64,000 nt of DNA from Burkholderia territorii (GCF_902833055.1 NZ_CADFEJ010000009.1:124001-188000); one strand, 5' to 3'. Counted from the stretch's first letter, positions 53,552-62,621 are shown. The notes: generated from the letters alone by a model not told the origin. Program-made: numbers and translations.

Positions 53552-55911
53552 GGTGTGACTCCCTTGCAAAGATGGGTGCCCAGGTCCGGCAGCGGGTCGT
53601 CGCCGGCGGGAAAGCGCACGGTCACGTCGCACTGCCGGTCGCGCCATGCCGCATGCAGGTGGTTCTGCTCCGACAGTCCGGTCACGTAGACGACGCCGTC
53701 GCGGCCGACGGGAAATGCGTCCTTTTGCCCGTCGATCGTGACGGTCGCGCCGGCGGGCAGGTGCGTGCCGTTCTCGAGATCGAGCGTCAGCACCGCGCCG
53801 CGCGAGCGCGTGATCGGGAACACCAGCGCCATGCCGCTGCGGAAGTAGGGCACCGCGTCGAGCTTCAGCGTGCCGATCGTCGCGTCGAACGGCAGGTCGG
53901 CCTGCTCGATCGAGATCGGGTTGCTTTCATACGCGCGCAGCCGCGGCAGCAGCGCGACGCCGCCCGCGTCGGTGCGCGCGACGAGCTGGTTGTCCGCGAG
54001 GATGCCGACGTTGGCGAAACCCGGCACCTTGACCAGCGCGAAGCTGTCCGTGATCTGCCGCGACAGGCGCGCGGTGCCGTCGACGAACGCGATGCCGCCC
54101 GCCGCGTTGGCGCGCACGCCGGCGCGGCCGCGATACGAAGCGGCCTCGACGCTGTAGGTGCCGGTGCGTGTCTGCAGCGTCGCGCTGGCATCCTGCGTGT
54201 CGTTGCCGGCCTGCAGCGAATAGCCGAATCCTTCGCCGACCGGCAGGCTGCGCTGCAGTTGCGCGAGCATTTCGGTACCGCTTTGCTGGCGTGTCAGCGT
54301 GACGGATGCGCTCGTCCGGTTGTCGACCGGGATCGTCCATGCGACGCCGACGATCGTCGCGCCCGAGCCGCTCAACGGCTTGCTGACGCTGATGTTGGCG
54401 AAGCCGAAGCGCCCCAGCTGCGCACTGTAGCTGAGCGACAGCAACTGGGTCTTGTAGCCGTCGCGATTGTCGAGGAATACGTGCGCGAGCCCGAGCGAGC
54501 CGAAGCGGCCCATCCCGACGCCGACGTTGACGCTCGTCAGCAGCTTGGGCGCGAGCGTGCCCGGCTCGAGCCCGATCTGCGCGAAATGCGGGCTCGCCCA
54601 TTGCGCGTGTGCGCCGATTTCGACGAGGCCGGCCTGGCTCTCGGCGCCGATCGTCGCCAGCGCACCCGGGCCGCCGGCGCTGCGGCTCGCCGCCGCGGAC
54701 GCGTTGACGACGCCGAGCGGCCCGGCCAGCACCACGCCGCCGACGCCGAGGTTCTGCCGCGACCCTTCGGCTTCCGCGTGGATCTCGCCGGTGAACCGGT
54801 CGGTGAGACCGATCCGGTGCGTCGCACTGGCGAACCAGCGCCCGTAGTCGTTGCTCGCCAGGCCGAAATCGCGCCGCTCCTTGCCGATCTCGTACGAGTA
54901 ATCCTGCATGCCCTGCTTGAGCAGGTTCGCGCTCGCATAGAACGACTGGGTGATCACCTGCTCGCGGCCCATGACGTCGCGCACGACGACCCGCACGTCG
55001 CCCTGGCCGGTCACCACCGGCACGTTGTTGATCGCGAACGGACCGGGCGCGACCTCGCGCGTCGACGTCAGCGCGTTGTTGACGTAGACGTCGACCGTCG
55101 AAGGCAGCACGGCCTGGCCGCTCACGCCCTGCAGCGGAATCGTGACGAGTCCTGGCTGCGTCGCGAAGTTGGTCGCGTACTGGATGCCGCCGAAGCGGAT
55201 CGCGCGGCCCCACGTGCCGGGACGGCTGATCGCGTCCCCGATGCGCAGGCTGGCGAGGTGGCCGGGACGATCGGTCGTCCACGTGGTTTCGAGGCGCGTC
55301 AGGCGCCGGGCCGGGCCCGATTCGTCCGCGAGGAACGTGCCGACGCCGACGCCGAATCGGTTGAAGAACCCGAGCTCGAACAGCCCGGCGCCGTGCGTCT
55401 GCCCGGCGGCCTGCTCGGCGAGCAGATCGTAGTTGAAGAAGCCGCCGATGCCCGGCTCGACCGCGGGCGCGCGGTGCCGGTCGGCCTCGTCGAAGGTCGC
55501 GCCGACGAACGCCTGCGCGGGGACGTTGATCGCCATCGTCAGGCTCTGCTCGTCGACGGAATACGTGAGCCCCGCGATCGCCTTCAGCGGATAGAACGGC
55601 GCGTCGCTGCCGGCCAGCGGCGCGACGTCCGGCTGCCTGAGTCGCCAGCGCTTCAGGTCGTCGGCCGACACGTAGAACTCGCCGTCGGCCGCCTTGATCA
55701 GCAACGCGGTTTCGTCGAGCCCCTGGCGGTTGATGTCGACCTGGTACAGCAGCTCGGCCGGGCCGCCCGCCATGCCATGCGACGCTTGCGCGGCCGGTGC
55801 CGCGACAAGTCGCTCTTCCGCGAGGGTGGTCTGCGCGCTCATGAGAATCGCGATCAGCAGCGCCGCGTCAACGCGCGTTCGGCGCGACCGTCGAATCGAT
55901 ATCGCCCGCAT
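53548..55911 (-). CDS. Outer-membrane fimbrial usher protein
   Basis: The 787-residue usher forms the secretion pore and assembly platform. After a signal (AALLIAILMSAQTTLAE) comes the N-terminal chaperone-binding domain with ELLYQVDINRQGLDET, then the pore and plug region with VPLQGVSGQAVLPSTVDVYVNNAL and RDVMGREQVITQSFYASANLLKQGMQDYSYEIG, and C-terminal domains ending in a pair of cysteines (RQCDVTVRFPAGDDPLPDLGTHLC). It belongs to the SCPU-type (sigma) chaperone-usher class. The chosen start overlaps the chaperone gene by 44 bases; a Met 23 codons later (55842) would avoid the overlap but cut the signal peptide. Confidence 0.92.
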   Translation of the reverse strand: MRAISIRRSRRTRVDAALLIAILMSAQTTLAEERLVAAPAAQASHGMAGGPAELLYQVDINRQGLDETALLIKAADGEFYVSADDLKRWRLRQPDVAPLAGSDAPFYPLKAIAGLTYSVDEQSLTMAINVPAQAFVGATFDEADRHRAPAVEPGIGGFFNYDLLAEQAAGQTHGAGLFELGFFNRFGVGVGTFLADESGPARRLTRLETTWTTDRPGHLASLRIGDAISRPGTWGRAIRFGGIQYATNFATQPGLVTIPLQGVSGQAVLPSTVDVYVNNALTSTREVAPGPFAINNVPVVTGQGDVRVVVRDVMGREQVITQSFYASANLLKQGMQDYSYEIGKERRDFGLASNDYGRWFASATHRIGLTDRFTGEIHAEAEGSRQNLGVGGVVLAGPLGVVNASAAASRSAGGPGALATIGAESQAGLVEIGAHAQWASPHFAQIGLEPGTLAPKLLTSVNVGVGMGRFGSLGLAHVFLDNRDGYKTQLLSLSYSAQLGRFGFANISVSKPLSGSGATIVGVAWTIPVDNRTSASVTLTRQQSGTEMLAQLQRSLPVGEGFGYSLQAGNDTQDASATLQTRTGTYSVEAASYRGRAGVRANAAGGIAFVDGTARLSRQITDSFALVKVPGFANVGILADNQLVARTDAGGVALLPRLRAYESNPISIEQADLPFDATIGTLKLDAVPYFRSGMALVFPITRSRGAVLTLDLENGTHLPAGATVTIDGQKDAFPVGRDGVVYVTGLSEQNHLHAAWRDRQCDVTVRFPAGDDPLPDLGTHLCKGVTP

Positions 55912-56620
55912 CGGAGTAGCCGACCAGGTGCATTCCGGAAGCCGCGGCCGGCGCCGCTCCGGCGCCGGGCTTGAACATCAGTTCGCGGGACTGGCCCGGC
56001 AACACGTACGCGAATTCCGCATGCGTGGCGACGGGGCGATCGCTGCCCGGCGCGAGCAGCGCAAGGTTCGCCACCTGCGCGTGCGCGGTGCCGTCGTTCG
56101 TCACGCGCAGCGCGAGCAGCCCGGTGTTCCCGGCTCGCGGCTCCGCGCTCCAGCGCAGCCGCGGGGCGGTGTCGGCGGCCGGCTTGACGAAGATCGGCAG
56201 GCTCATTTCCAGCGCGATCTGCACGCCGGCGAAGCCCGGCTTCGGCGCGGGCGGAATCTCCTGCAGATAGAGCCGATAGCTGGTTTCCCGATCCCCGCCC
56301 GGCGCGTGCCGCAGGCCGATGCGCACGACCTGCGAACTGCCGGGCGCGATCGTGAAAATGGGCGGCGCGGCGATCAGGTCGCCGGTTGACGCATAGACGT
56401 CGTCGCCCGCGTTCTGCGACCACGCCGCCGTGCGCAGCTGCACGACGACGGGCTGGTCGGGCGACTCGTTCTTCACCGTGAGCGCGACGCTGCGTTGCGC
56501 GGCGGAGAGTTCGACGCGAACGGGAGACACGGTGAAGTCGGTGGCCTGGCTGTCGGCGCATGCGGCGGCGAGCGTCACGGCCGCGATCCAGGTCGCGAGT
56601 TTGCACACGTTCGGTTTCAT
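55868..56620 (-). CDS. Periplasmic fimbrial chaperone
   Basis: The 250-residue PapD-like chaperone has a signal peptide (LATWIAAVTLAAACADSQA). The first Ig domain carries FTVSPVRVELSAAQRSVALTVKNESPDQPVVVQL and the conserved IFTIAPGSSQVVRIGLRH, which contains the G1 strand region contacting subunits. YRLYLQEIPP follows, then the second domain. It ferries SCPU subunits to the usher. The start at 56620 is preceded by CTGGAGGTG on the minus strand; longer frames run into the major subunit gene. Confidence 0.92.
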   Translation of the reverse strand: MKPNVCKLATWIAAVTLAAACADSQATDFTVSPVRVELSAAQRSVALTVKNESPDQPVVVQLRTAAWSQNAGDDVYASTGDLIAAPPIFTIAPGSSQVVRIGLRHAPGGDRETSYRLYLQEIPPAPKPGFAGVQIALEMSLPIFVKPAADTAPRLRWSAEPRAGNTGLLALRVTNDGTAHAQVANLALLAPGSDRPVATHAEFAYVLPGQSRELMFKPGAGAAPAAASGMHLVGYSDAGDIDSTVAPNAR

Positions 56621-56718
56621 CACGGATCCACCTCCAGGAGATTCCCTTCGACGCGCTTGGCGTGTCCCGCTCGGGAGGGGCGCGCGCATCCGCGATGCGG
56701 CGCACCCTCCGCGCGGCG

Positions 56719-57225
56719 CTAGAACGTGACGGTGACCGTCACCGTATCGGCGTAGCTGCCGGGCACCGCGTTGGGCTGGTCGGGCACCTTGCCGTAGACG
56801 GTCTTGGTGATCGCCTGGGCCATCGCCATGCCCTGGCCGGTGCCGTTGACGGTGTCGGTCGGCGGCGTGTTGCCCCACACGACCGTGCGGCCCGAATCCT
56901 GGTACAGCGAGTAGTTGAGCTGATTCGAGCCGCTCGTCATGATGCGGTTGCTCACCGTGGCGCCGGACGTCATGCCCGCATTCAGGCCGATGTTGAAGTT
57001 CGTGCCGTTCGTGCAGCGGACCGTGATCGCCGATTGCGCGGATTGATCGCCGGTGCCGGGCGTGTAGGCGGGGAAGGTCAACGCGCCGGCCGAGTCGATC
57101 AGGCAGGTTGCGTTGACGGTGGCGGACACGCCGAACGTCGTACTGGCTTGTCCGGCCGAGACGGCGACGGCCACGCAAGCGAGCGATGCGGCAAGTGCCG
57201 CCTTGGTCAGTAAGGAATGCTTCAT
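56719..57225 (-). CDS. SCPU-domain major fimbrial subunit
   Basis: The 168-residue precursor has a signal peptide (KAALAASLACVAVAVSAGQA) and a SCPU domain. TFGVSATVNATCLIDSAGALTFPAYTPG and SAITVRCTNGTNFNIGLNAG hold the paired cysteines, and the end VPGSYADTVTVTVTF is the donor-strand-like terminus. As first gene of the operon it is the likely main shaft protein. The start was set at 57225, with GGGAGAAAT upstream. The order subunit-chaperone-usher-tip subunit is the usual SCPU fimbrial order. Confidence 0.9.
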   Translation of the reverse strand: MKHSLLTKAALAASLACVAVAVSAGQASTTFGVSATVNATCLIDSAGALTFPAYTPGTGDQSAQSAITVRCTNGTNFNIGLNAGMTSGATVSNRIMTSGSNQLNYSLYQDSGRTVVWGNTPPTDTVNGTGQGMAMAQAITKTVYGKVPDQPNAVPGSYADTVTVTVTF

Positions 57226-58110
57226 GATGTATTTCTCCCTTGAGAGCTGAAAAGTGCGGCCGGTGCGACGAGCGGGTCGTTCGGGACGGAATCTCGATCG
57301 TCCGGATGCGCGATAGGTCTTCTCGGTGCGTCGGAATCGGATCGCTGGCTGGGCGGGCACCTCCTTTGTGTCGTGATGCGGAGTCGGAGCGGCGCGGCGC
57401 CCGGGCACGCTGCGGTGCTGCGGCATACGACGTCAGTCGCGGCTGTCACCGCCCGCATGCGCGTCGGCATGCGAGCGAGCACGGGCCGACATGCCCGCGC
57501 GAAAGGCACGACTCGTCGTGGCGCGCATGCGCCCGGCAGTGGGTTCCCGGGGTTCGCCTATTGGATCGAGGCGCGGTGACGTCGGTTGACGGTGTGGGCC
57601 GTGTTCGCGCACCGGACGGGGGCGGCGCGAAGTCGCGCCACGCGCATCGGCGGATGCGTGACAGGAGCAGTAATGAACGACAGTAGCCGTGTGACGGCCG
57701 ATATCAGTTTGGACATGATTTCCCCGACCCGCTTGATGATTGTTTGTCGCCTGCGTTGGGCCGTTCGCCCGTGCAGTGTCGTTGTGTGCACGGCTGCATC
57801 AGCAAGCAGCGGGCCAGCACGCGGACTTCCGCGCAAACAGGGGCTGGGCGGACGCGGCGTGCCGCCGGGGCGACGTGGCGGATGCGTAAGTGTTTCAGCC
57901 GTGAAACGCGAGGCGGCAAGCCGGTCGGATGCACGCCAGAACCGGCGTGCGGTGGCTGGAATGACGGGATAAACGCCGGGGCCGCGCGACGGCGATTCCG
58001 CAGGGGAATCGTGCGCGTTGCATGCGGATCGGTTTCATTCGTGCAACGCGCGCGCAAACGCAGCGCGGCGCATCGTGGCCGTTACAGGCGGGTGCCAGGT
58101 GCGCGACGCG
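57226..58110. other. 885-bp gene-poor region upstream of the fimbrial operon
   Basis: No convincing gene was found. GC content is somewhat lower than in the coding flanks, especially 57660-57760. One plus-strand ORF (57673-57972, 99 codons, MNDSSRVTADISLDMI...) has AGGAG five bases before its start, but its later half is Arg/Gly/Ala-rich as in chance ORFs. The fimbrial promoter must lie here; no -35/-10 pair was clear. The stretch 57990-58080 contains several CG-rich short hairpins. Confidence 0.55.
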
Positions 58111-58995
58111 TCATGCGTTCACATTCGACTGCGCCGCGAGCCAAGCGCAGAACTGCGCGACGAGCGGATCCTCTGCCGCCGCGCCCGGCGCGATCCACCA
58201 GTAGCTGCGCGTCGCGATGCGCGGCCCGGGCAGCGGCATCACGAGGCGGCCGCTTGCGAGTTCGTCGTCGATCAGCGGGAGCGGGCCGAGCGCGACGCCC
58301 AGCCCGTCGACGGCTGCTTGCAGCGCCAGGTAGAAGTGGTCGAACGACTGCCGCTTGCGCCCCTTCATCGTCACGCCGGCCGCCGCAAACCAGTCGCGCC
58401 AGCCTTCCGGCCGCGTATCCGAATGCAGCAGCACATGCCGCGCGAGATCGTCCGCGCTGGCAATCGGCGCGCGCTCGAGCAGCGCGGGGCTGCAGACCGG
58501 AATCACGCTTTCGTCGAGGAAGTGGCCGCTCGTGTAGCCCGGCCAGTGGCCGGGGCCGCGACGGATCGCGACGTCGAAACCGTCGAGCGTGTCGAGCGGC
58601 GCATTCGACGTGGACAGCTTCAGCTCGACGTTCGGCATGCCGCGCTGGAACCGCGACAGGCGCGGCAACAGCCATTTCATCGCGAAGGTCGGCAGCGCAT
58701 TGATGCGCAGCACGCGCGCGGCCCCCGTGTTGCGCAGCTGCTCGGTGGCGAGCGCGATGCTGTCGAACGCGCCACGCACGGTATCCAGATAGCGGCGGCC
58801 TTCGTCGGTGAGCTTCACGCGCTTGCCGTAGCGATGGAACACCGGCTTGCCCAGCCACGCCTCGAACCCGGCGATCTGCCGGCTGATGGCACCGTGAGTC
58901 ACATGCAGCTCGTCGCCGGCTGCGCTGAAGCTTTCGTGTCGTGCCGCTGCTTCAAAGGCCCGAAGCGCGGAAAAGGGCGGGAGATCGCGTGCCAT
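58111..58995 (-). CDS. LysR-family transcriptional regulator (GcvA-like)
   Basis: The 294-residue protein has an N-terminal LysR helix-turn-helix (FSALRAFEAAARHESFSAAGDELHVTHGAISRQIAGFEAWLG; about 8-50) and a C-terminal effector domain with NALPTFAMKWLLPRLSRFQ and GFDVAIRRGPGHWPG. This set is typical of the GcvA/AmpR-like branch. It is divergent from the chromate transporter genes and probably controls them. A perfect palindrome overlaps its leader (58998-59016), suggesting autoregulation. Confidence 0.92.
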   Translation of the reverse strand: MARDLPPFSALRAFEAAARHESFSAAGDELHVTHGAISRQIAGFEAWLGKPVFHRYGKRVKLTDEGRRYLDTVRGAFDSIALATEQLRNTGAARVLRINALPTFAMKWLLPRLSRFQRGMPNVELKLSTSNAPLDTLDGFDVAIRRGPGHWPGYTSGHFLDESVIPVCSPALLERAPIASADDLARHVLLHSDTRPEGWRDWFAAAGVTMKGRKRQSFDHFYLALQAAVDGLGVALGPLPLIDDELASGRLVMPLPGPRIATRSYWWIAPGAAAEDPLVAQFCAWLAAQSNVNA

Positions 58996-58997
58996 GC

Positions 58998-59016
58998 TTG
59001 TGATTCTAGATCACAA
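58998..59016. promoter_or_regulatory. Palindromic LysR-type operator
   Basis: TTGTGAT, five bases TCTAG, ATCACAA: a perfect 7-bp inverted repeat that includes the T-N11-A LysR pattern. It lies two to twenty bases before the lysR start codon and about 75 bases before the chromate transporter start. Confidence 0.65.
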
Positions 59017-59091
59017 AGGCGTGCCAATAAAATCGTTTTGCCGGGACGCGCAACGGCGGTAACCTCGGGGCATCGTTTGATGAGGACCCCC

Positions 59092-59706
59092 ATGCAATCC
59101 GTTTCTCCGCCGCCCGCCGCGTCCGCGCGCCGGATCGGCCTCGCCGAGTTGTTCACCGGTTTTCTGTCGCTCGGCCTGATGTCGTTCGGCGGGGCGCTGC
59201 CGTTCGCGCGGCGCACGATCGTCGACGAGCGCAAATGGCTCACCGCCGACGAATTCACCGATCTGCTCGGGCTGTGCCAGTTCCTGCCGGGCGGCAACGT
59301 GATCAACCTGTCGGTTGCCGTCGGCATGCGCTTTCGCGGCGTCGCGGGCGCGTTCGCCGGCATTCTCGGGCTGATCGCGGGCCCGACGCTCGTGGTCGTC
59401 GCGCTCGGCGTGCTGTACGCGAAGACACAGGGCGACCCGCGCGTGCAGCACCTGTTCGGCGGGCTCGCCGCCGCGGCCGCGGGCCTGCTGGTCGCAATGG
59501 CCGTGAAGGTCGTGAAACCGCTGCGGCACGCGCCGCGCGCCGCGGCCGGCATCGCGGTGCTCGCGTTTGCTGCGATCGCTGTGCTGCGCATCCCGCTCCT
59601 GACGGCAATGCTGGTGCTGACGCCGGTGAGCATCTGGCTCGCGTCGCGGCGTCGCGATACGCCGGCATCGCAGCGCGCGGCCGCGCGCGACGGGGGCCGG
59701 CCATGA
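59092..59706 (+). CDS. Chromate transporter subunit, first half (CHR domain)
   Basis: The 204-residue membrane protein has one chromate-transporter (CHR) domain: LAELFTGFLSLGLMSFGGALPFARRTIVDERKWLTADEFTDLLGLCQFLPGGNVINLSVAVG. This contains the conserved SFGG and PGP-like motif regions of ChrA, here as LPGG. About five or six helices are expected. It functions with the next gene as a two-part transporter. The start at 59092 was chosen because GAGGA stands five to six bases upstream; an ATG at 59080 is the alternative. Its stop overlaps the next start (ATGA at 59703-59706). Confidence 0.85.
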   Translation: MQSVSPPPAASARRIGLAELFTGFLSLGLMSFGGALPFARRTIVDERKWLTADEFTDLLGLCQFLPGGNVINLSVAVGMRFRGVAGAFAGILGLIAGPTLVVVALGVLYAKTQGDPRVQHLFGGLAAAAAGLLVAMAVKVVKPLRHAPRAAAGIAVLAFAAIAVLRIPLLTAMLVLTPVSIWLASRRRDTPASQRAAARDGGRP

Positions 59707-60230
59707 ACGAAACGCTGATCGCGATCGCGACGATCTTCAGCCAGCTTTCGCTGCTCGCGTTCGGCGGCGGCAATACGATCCTGCCGGAGATGCAGCGGCA
59801 GGTCGTCGACGTGCATCACTGGATGAGCGCGCACGAGTTCACCGCGCTGTTCGCGCTCGCGCAGGCCGCGCCGGGCCCGAACATGATGATCGTGTCGCTG
59901 GTCGGTTGGCATGTGGCCGGCTGGGCCGGGCTGCTGGTCGCGTCGATCGCGAAGTTCGGGCCGTCGTCGCTCGTCACGGTGCTGGCGCTGCACGCGTGGG
60001 AGCGCTTTCGCGACCGGCCGTGGCGGCGCTACGTGCAGCAGGGGCTGATGCCCGTCACGGCCGGGCTCGTCGCGGCCAGCGCGCTGCTCATCTCCGAAGC
60101 GTCGAACCGCACCGCGATCCAGTGGGGCATCTCCGCCGCATGTGCGGTGCTCGCGTGGCGCACGCGCATTCATCCGCTTTGGCTGCTCGCGGCCGGCGCG
60201 CTGATCGGCCTCACGGGCATCGGCCAGTAA
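59703..60230 (+). CDS. Chromate transporter subunit, second half (CHR domain)
   Basis: The 175-residue protein has a second CHR domain: LSLLAFGGGNTILPEMQRQVVDVHHWMSAHEFTALFALAQAAPGPNMMIVSLVGWHVAG, with the AFGG and APGPN motifs intact, and about five helices. In long ChrA proteins both domains are fused; here they are separate genes with opposite predicted topology, a known short-chain CHR pair. The 4-bp overlap gives equal expression. Whether chromate, or another anion such as sulfate, is the natural substrate is uncertain. Confidence 0.87.
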   Translation: MNETLIAIATIFSQLSLLAFGGGNTILPEMQRQVVDVHHWMSAHEFTALFALAQAAPGPNMMIVSLVGWHVAGWAGLLVASIAKFGPSSLVTVLALHAWERFRDRPWRRYVQQGLMPVTAGLVAASALLISEASNRTAIQWGISAACAVLAWRTRIHPLWLLAAGALIGLTGIGQ

Positions 60231-60655
60231 GCGGCGGCCGTTCCGTGCCGGCTTCCGTCGGGCGATAGCAAACGCCAGGCAGACGCCGGCCGGTCTCCGT
60301 TCACGAGATCGGGCCGAGCCGCCGCCCGCGCGCGCAGTCGCCGTGTGCCCGCTCGCTGCGCATCCACCGCCGATGCGTCGGGCTGCATCGACCGCATTCC
60401 CGGCCGATCCTTACAGCATCGGCCGTCGTTCCCCCATCACCGCGCCACGCTTCGGCCGCGCGCGACGCAAGCCCGGCGCGGGAAACGTTGTTCCAGGACG
60501 ACAATCGCGGCGTTGCCGCGCATTTCAATTTCTTTCAGGGCGCGCACTGGTCTTATGATTCAGCCCACATCGCGCGCGCCATGAACGTGCGCGATCGCCA
60601 CCCGGCTGCGCACGCGGCCGGCCATGAATGGAGACACCTACAAAAAGGAAAGCTC
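60231..60655. other. Gene-free region upstream of the porin gene
   Basis: These 425 bases have no convincing gene. A -10-like TATGAT at 60554-60559, in a lower-GC patch from 60520, may start a porin message with a leader of about 90 bases. AAAAAGGAAAG gives the ribosome binding site before the porin start. The first 290 bases hold only short GC-rich hairpins. Confidence 0.5.
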
Positions 60656-61777
60656 ATGAAGCAGACCACCCGACTCGCAGCCATCGCAGGGGGCGCGGTG
60701 CTGGCCTTCGCCAGCCAGTACGCAGCAGCACAAAGCTCGGTCACGCTCTGGGGCGTCGCCGACGCCAGCATCCGGTATTTGACCAACGCCAACGCCAAGA
60801 ACGACGGCCTGCTGTCGATGACCAACGGCGCGATCACCAACAGCCGCTTCGGCATCTACGGCACGGAAGATCTGGGCGGCGGCCTGAAGGCCCTGTTCAA
60901 CCTCGAAAGCGGCGTGAACCTGCAGAACGGCGCATTCGCCGACAGCGGCCGCCTGTTCAACCGCGCAGCGTACGTCGGCCTGCAGAGCCCGTACGGCACG
61001 GTGACCCTCGGCCGCCAGAAGACGCCGCTGTTCGACCTGCTGGCCGACACCTACGATCCGCTGACCGTCGGCAACTACCTCGAAAACGCGTGGCTGCCGG
61101 TCGCGCTCGGTGGCGGCCTGTATGCGGACAACCAGATCAAGTACACGGGCAAGTTCGCGGGCCTGACCGCCAAGGCGATGTACTCGACGGGCACGAACTA
61201 CGAGTCGACCGGCGCGGGCGGCTTCTCCGGCCAGATTCCGGGCTCGCTCGGCAAGGGCAATGCATGGGGCGTGTCGCTGTCGTACGTGGCGGGCCCGCTC
61301 AGCATCGCGGCCGGCGCGCAGCAGAACAGCGACAACTCCGCACGCAAGCAGACGATCTACCACGCGAACGTCGTGTACGCGTTCAGCAAGGCGAAGGTCT
61401 ATGCGGGCTACCTGCGCTCGAAGGACGACACCGGTTTCGTCGACAGCCTGCTCGCGCAGCAGTCGATTCCGGTCGCGAAGGGCACGGGCCGGATCGACGA
61501 CGGTCCGTTCGCGGGCGTGAGCTGGCAGGTCAGCACGCCGCTGACGCTGACGGGCGCGTTCTACTACGACCACATGCGCAACGCGATGACCACGAACGGC
61601 ACGCTCGCGAGCGGCAACCGCTACGCGATCGTCGGCATCGCCGAATACGCGCTCAGCAAGCGCACCGAAGTCTACGGCACCGTCGACTTCAACAAGACGA
61701 ACGGCGCGGCGAACGTCGAGCTGCCGGGTCGCAGCAACCAGACCGGCATCGCGATCGGCCTGCGCAATATCTTCTGA
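60656..61777 (+). CDS. Outer-membrane general porin (Gram-negative porin, Burkholderia type)
   Basis: The 373-residue precursor has a signal peptide ending SQYAAAQ and starts the mature part with SSVTLWGVADASIRYL, the classic opening of beta-proteobacterial porins. ITNSRFGIYGTEDLGGGLKALFNLESGVNLQNG and LFNRAAYVGLQSPYGTVTLGRQ are further hallmarks. The protein ends with a Phe (IGLRNIF), the signal for BAM insertion. It forms a trimeric 16-strand barrel for small solutes. It has its own terminator, so it is monocistronic. Confidence 0.95.
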   Translation: MKQTTRLAAIAGGAVLAFASQYAAAQSSVTLWGVADASIRYLTNANAKNDGLLSMTNGAITNSRFGIYGTEDLGGGLKALFNLESGVNLQNGAFADSGRLFNRAAYVGLQSPYGTVTLGRQKTPLFDLLADTYDPLTVGNYLENAWLPVALGGGLYADNQIKYTGKFAGLTAKAMYSTGTNYESTGAGGFSGQIPGSLGKGNAWGVSLSYVAGPLSIAAGAQQNSDNSARKQTIYHANVVYAFSKAKVYAGYLRSKDDTGFVDSLLAQQSIPVAKGTGRIDDGPFAGVSWQVSTPLTLTGAFYYDHMRNAMTTNGTLASGNRYAIVGIAEYALSKRTEVYGTVDFNKTNGAANVELPGRSNQTGIAIGLRNIF

Positions 61778-62151
61778 CGAAAAATCGGCATGCGTGCGCC
61801 GGGCCAGGCCTGGCGCGCATCGAAGAGGCTCCTGCGGGAGCCTCTTTTTTTTGTGCGCGCGACCTTCATCCACACGGGCGACCATTCAGCGACCGCTCCA
61901 TCGGGAATGGCCGGCCCGTAAGGATTCCGTCGGGATTCCAGAACATACTTTGACAGTGCGCGCGAAGCGATTCCGCTACGCTGCGTGCAGGGTCCGCCGT
62001 GTGCCGTAGCGCACGCGCGGGCGTGGTTCCGGCGCGCGTCTCGCATGCGGCCGGCCTGGTGCGTAACTTGTGTATCCGGTGATGACAAACACGGTCCGCC
62101 GGTTTTTTTCGTGGGACGATGCGCTCACGATTTTCTTGAAAGGGGATGACG
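61778..62151. other. Gene-free region between the porin and small-protein genes
   Basis: These 374 bases have the porin terminator and an upstream region for the small protein. TTTTTTTC near 62103-62109 and TTGTGTATCC at about 62070 are AT-rich patches that may form its promoter. No gene is seen. Confidence 0.5.
61823..61852 (+). terminator. Intrinsic terminator of the porin gene
   Basis: A 10-bp stem (AAGAGGCTCC/GGAGCCTCTT) with TGCG loop and a run of eight T residues, starting about 46 bases behind the porin stop. Confidence 0.94.
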
Positions 62152-62376
62152 ATGGGTATCCTGAACACCGTGGGTGAAATCGCTGGCGCAGTGGCAGCCG
62201 TCGAGGCGGCGGAGAAGGTCGATCCGGATGCGGGCCTGCTGACCAAGGCAGCGGCGGCCGTTGCCGGCTTCAAGGGCGCCGAGGCGATCGAAGGCATGCT
62301 GGAGAAGAAGGAAGAGCAGCCCCAGCAGGCAGACGATACGCAGGCGACGGACGGCGGCGACACGTCGCAGGCCTGA
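62152..62376 (+). CDS. Small hypothetical protein, 74 residues
   Basis: The protein has an Ala/Val/Gly-rich, weakly hydrophobic N-terminal part (GILNTVGEIAGAVAAVEAAE, TKAAAAVAGFKGAEAIEGML) and a Glu/Gln/Asp-rich C-terminal third with EEQPQQADDTQ. This amphipathic make-up suggests a helical, perhaps membrane-associated or protein-binding peptide. It has no Cys and no clear signal. The start at 62152 was chosen because AAAGGGG stands six bases before it; an earlier ATG at 62146 would touch the ribosome binding site. A strong terminator follows at 62501. No family was recognised. Confidence 0.72.
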   Translation: MGILNTVGEIAGAVAAVEAAEKVDPDAGLLTKAAAAVAGFKGAEAIEGMLEKKEEQPQQADDTQATDGGDTSQA

Positions 62377-62500
62377 GCATGGCGGCCGGTCCCGCCGCGG
62401 GTGCGCCCTTCGCGCGCCCGGGCGAACCGGTGCCGCGCGGCCGGCAGGTCGGGCATGTGGTCGATCGGTGACGCATGGCACACCCGGCAGCTGGTTTGAC

Positions 62501-62532
62501 CGGCGAGAGGCGACGTCTCTCGCCGTTTTTTT
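62501..62532 (+). terminator. Intrinsic terminator behind the 74-residue gene
   Basis: A 9-bp stem (CGGCGAGAG/CTCTCGCCG) with a seven-base loop is followed by seven T residues. It ends about 125 bases after the stop, leaving a 3' region with no visible gene. Confidence 0.9.
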
Positions 62533-62621
62533 ATGGCGCACGCGTGCTGCGGCGCCATGTTCCGCACGAATCCCCGAATCTTGCTATCGTGCCGTCATCC
62601 GAACTGCGATGAGGGCTTGCG

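Noticed and set aside
59692..59712. chrA thought to be broken by a frameshift
   Set aside because: Both halves are complete CHR domains, the second has its own start and the two overlap by ATGA, which is the normal layout of short-chain CHR pairs.
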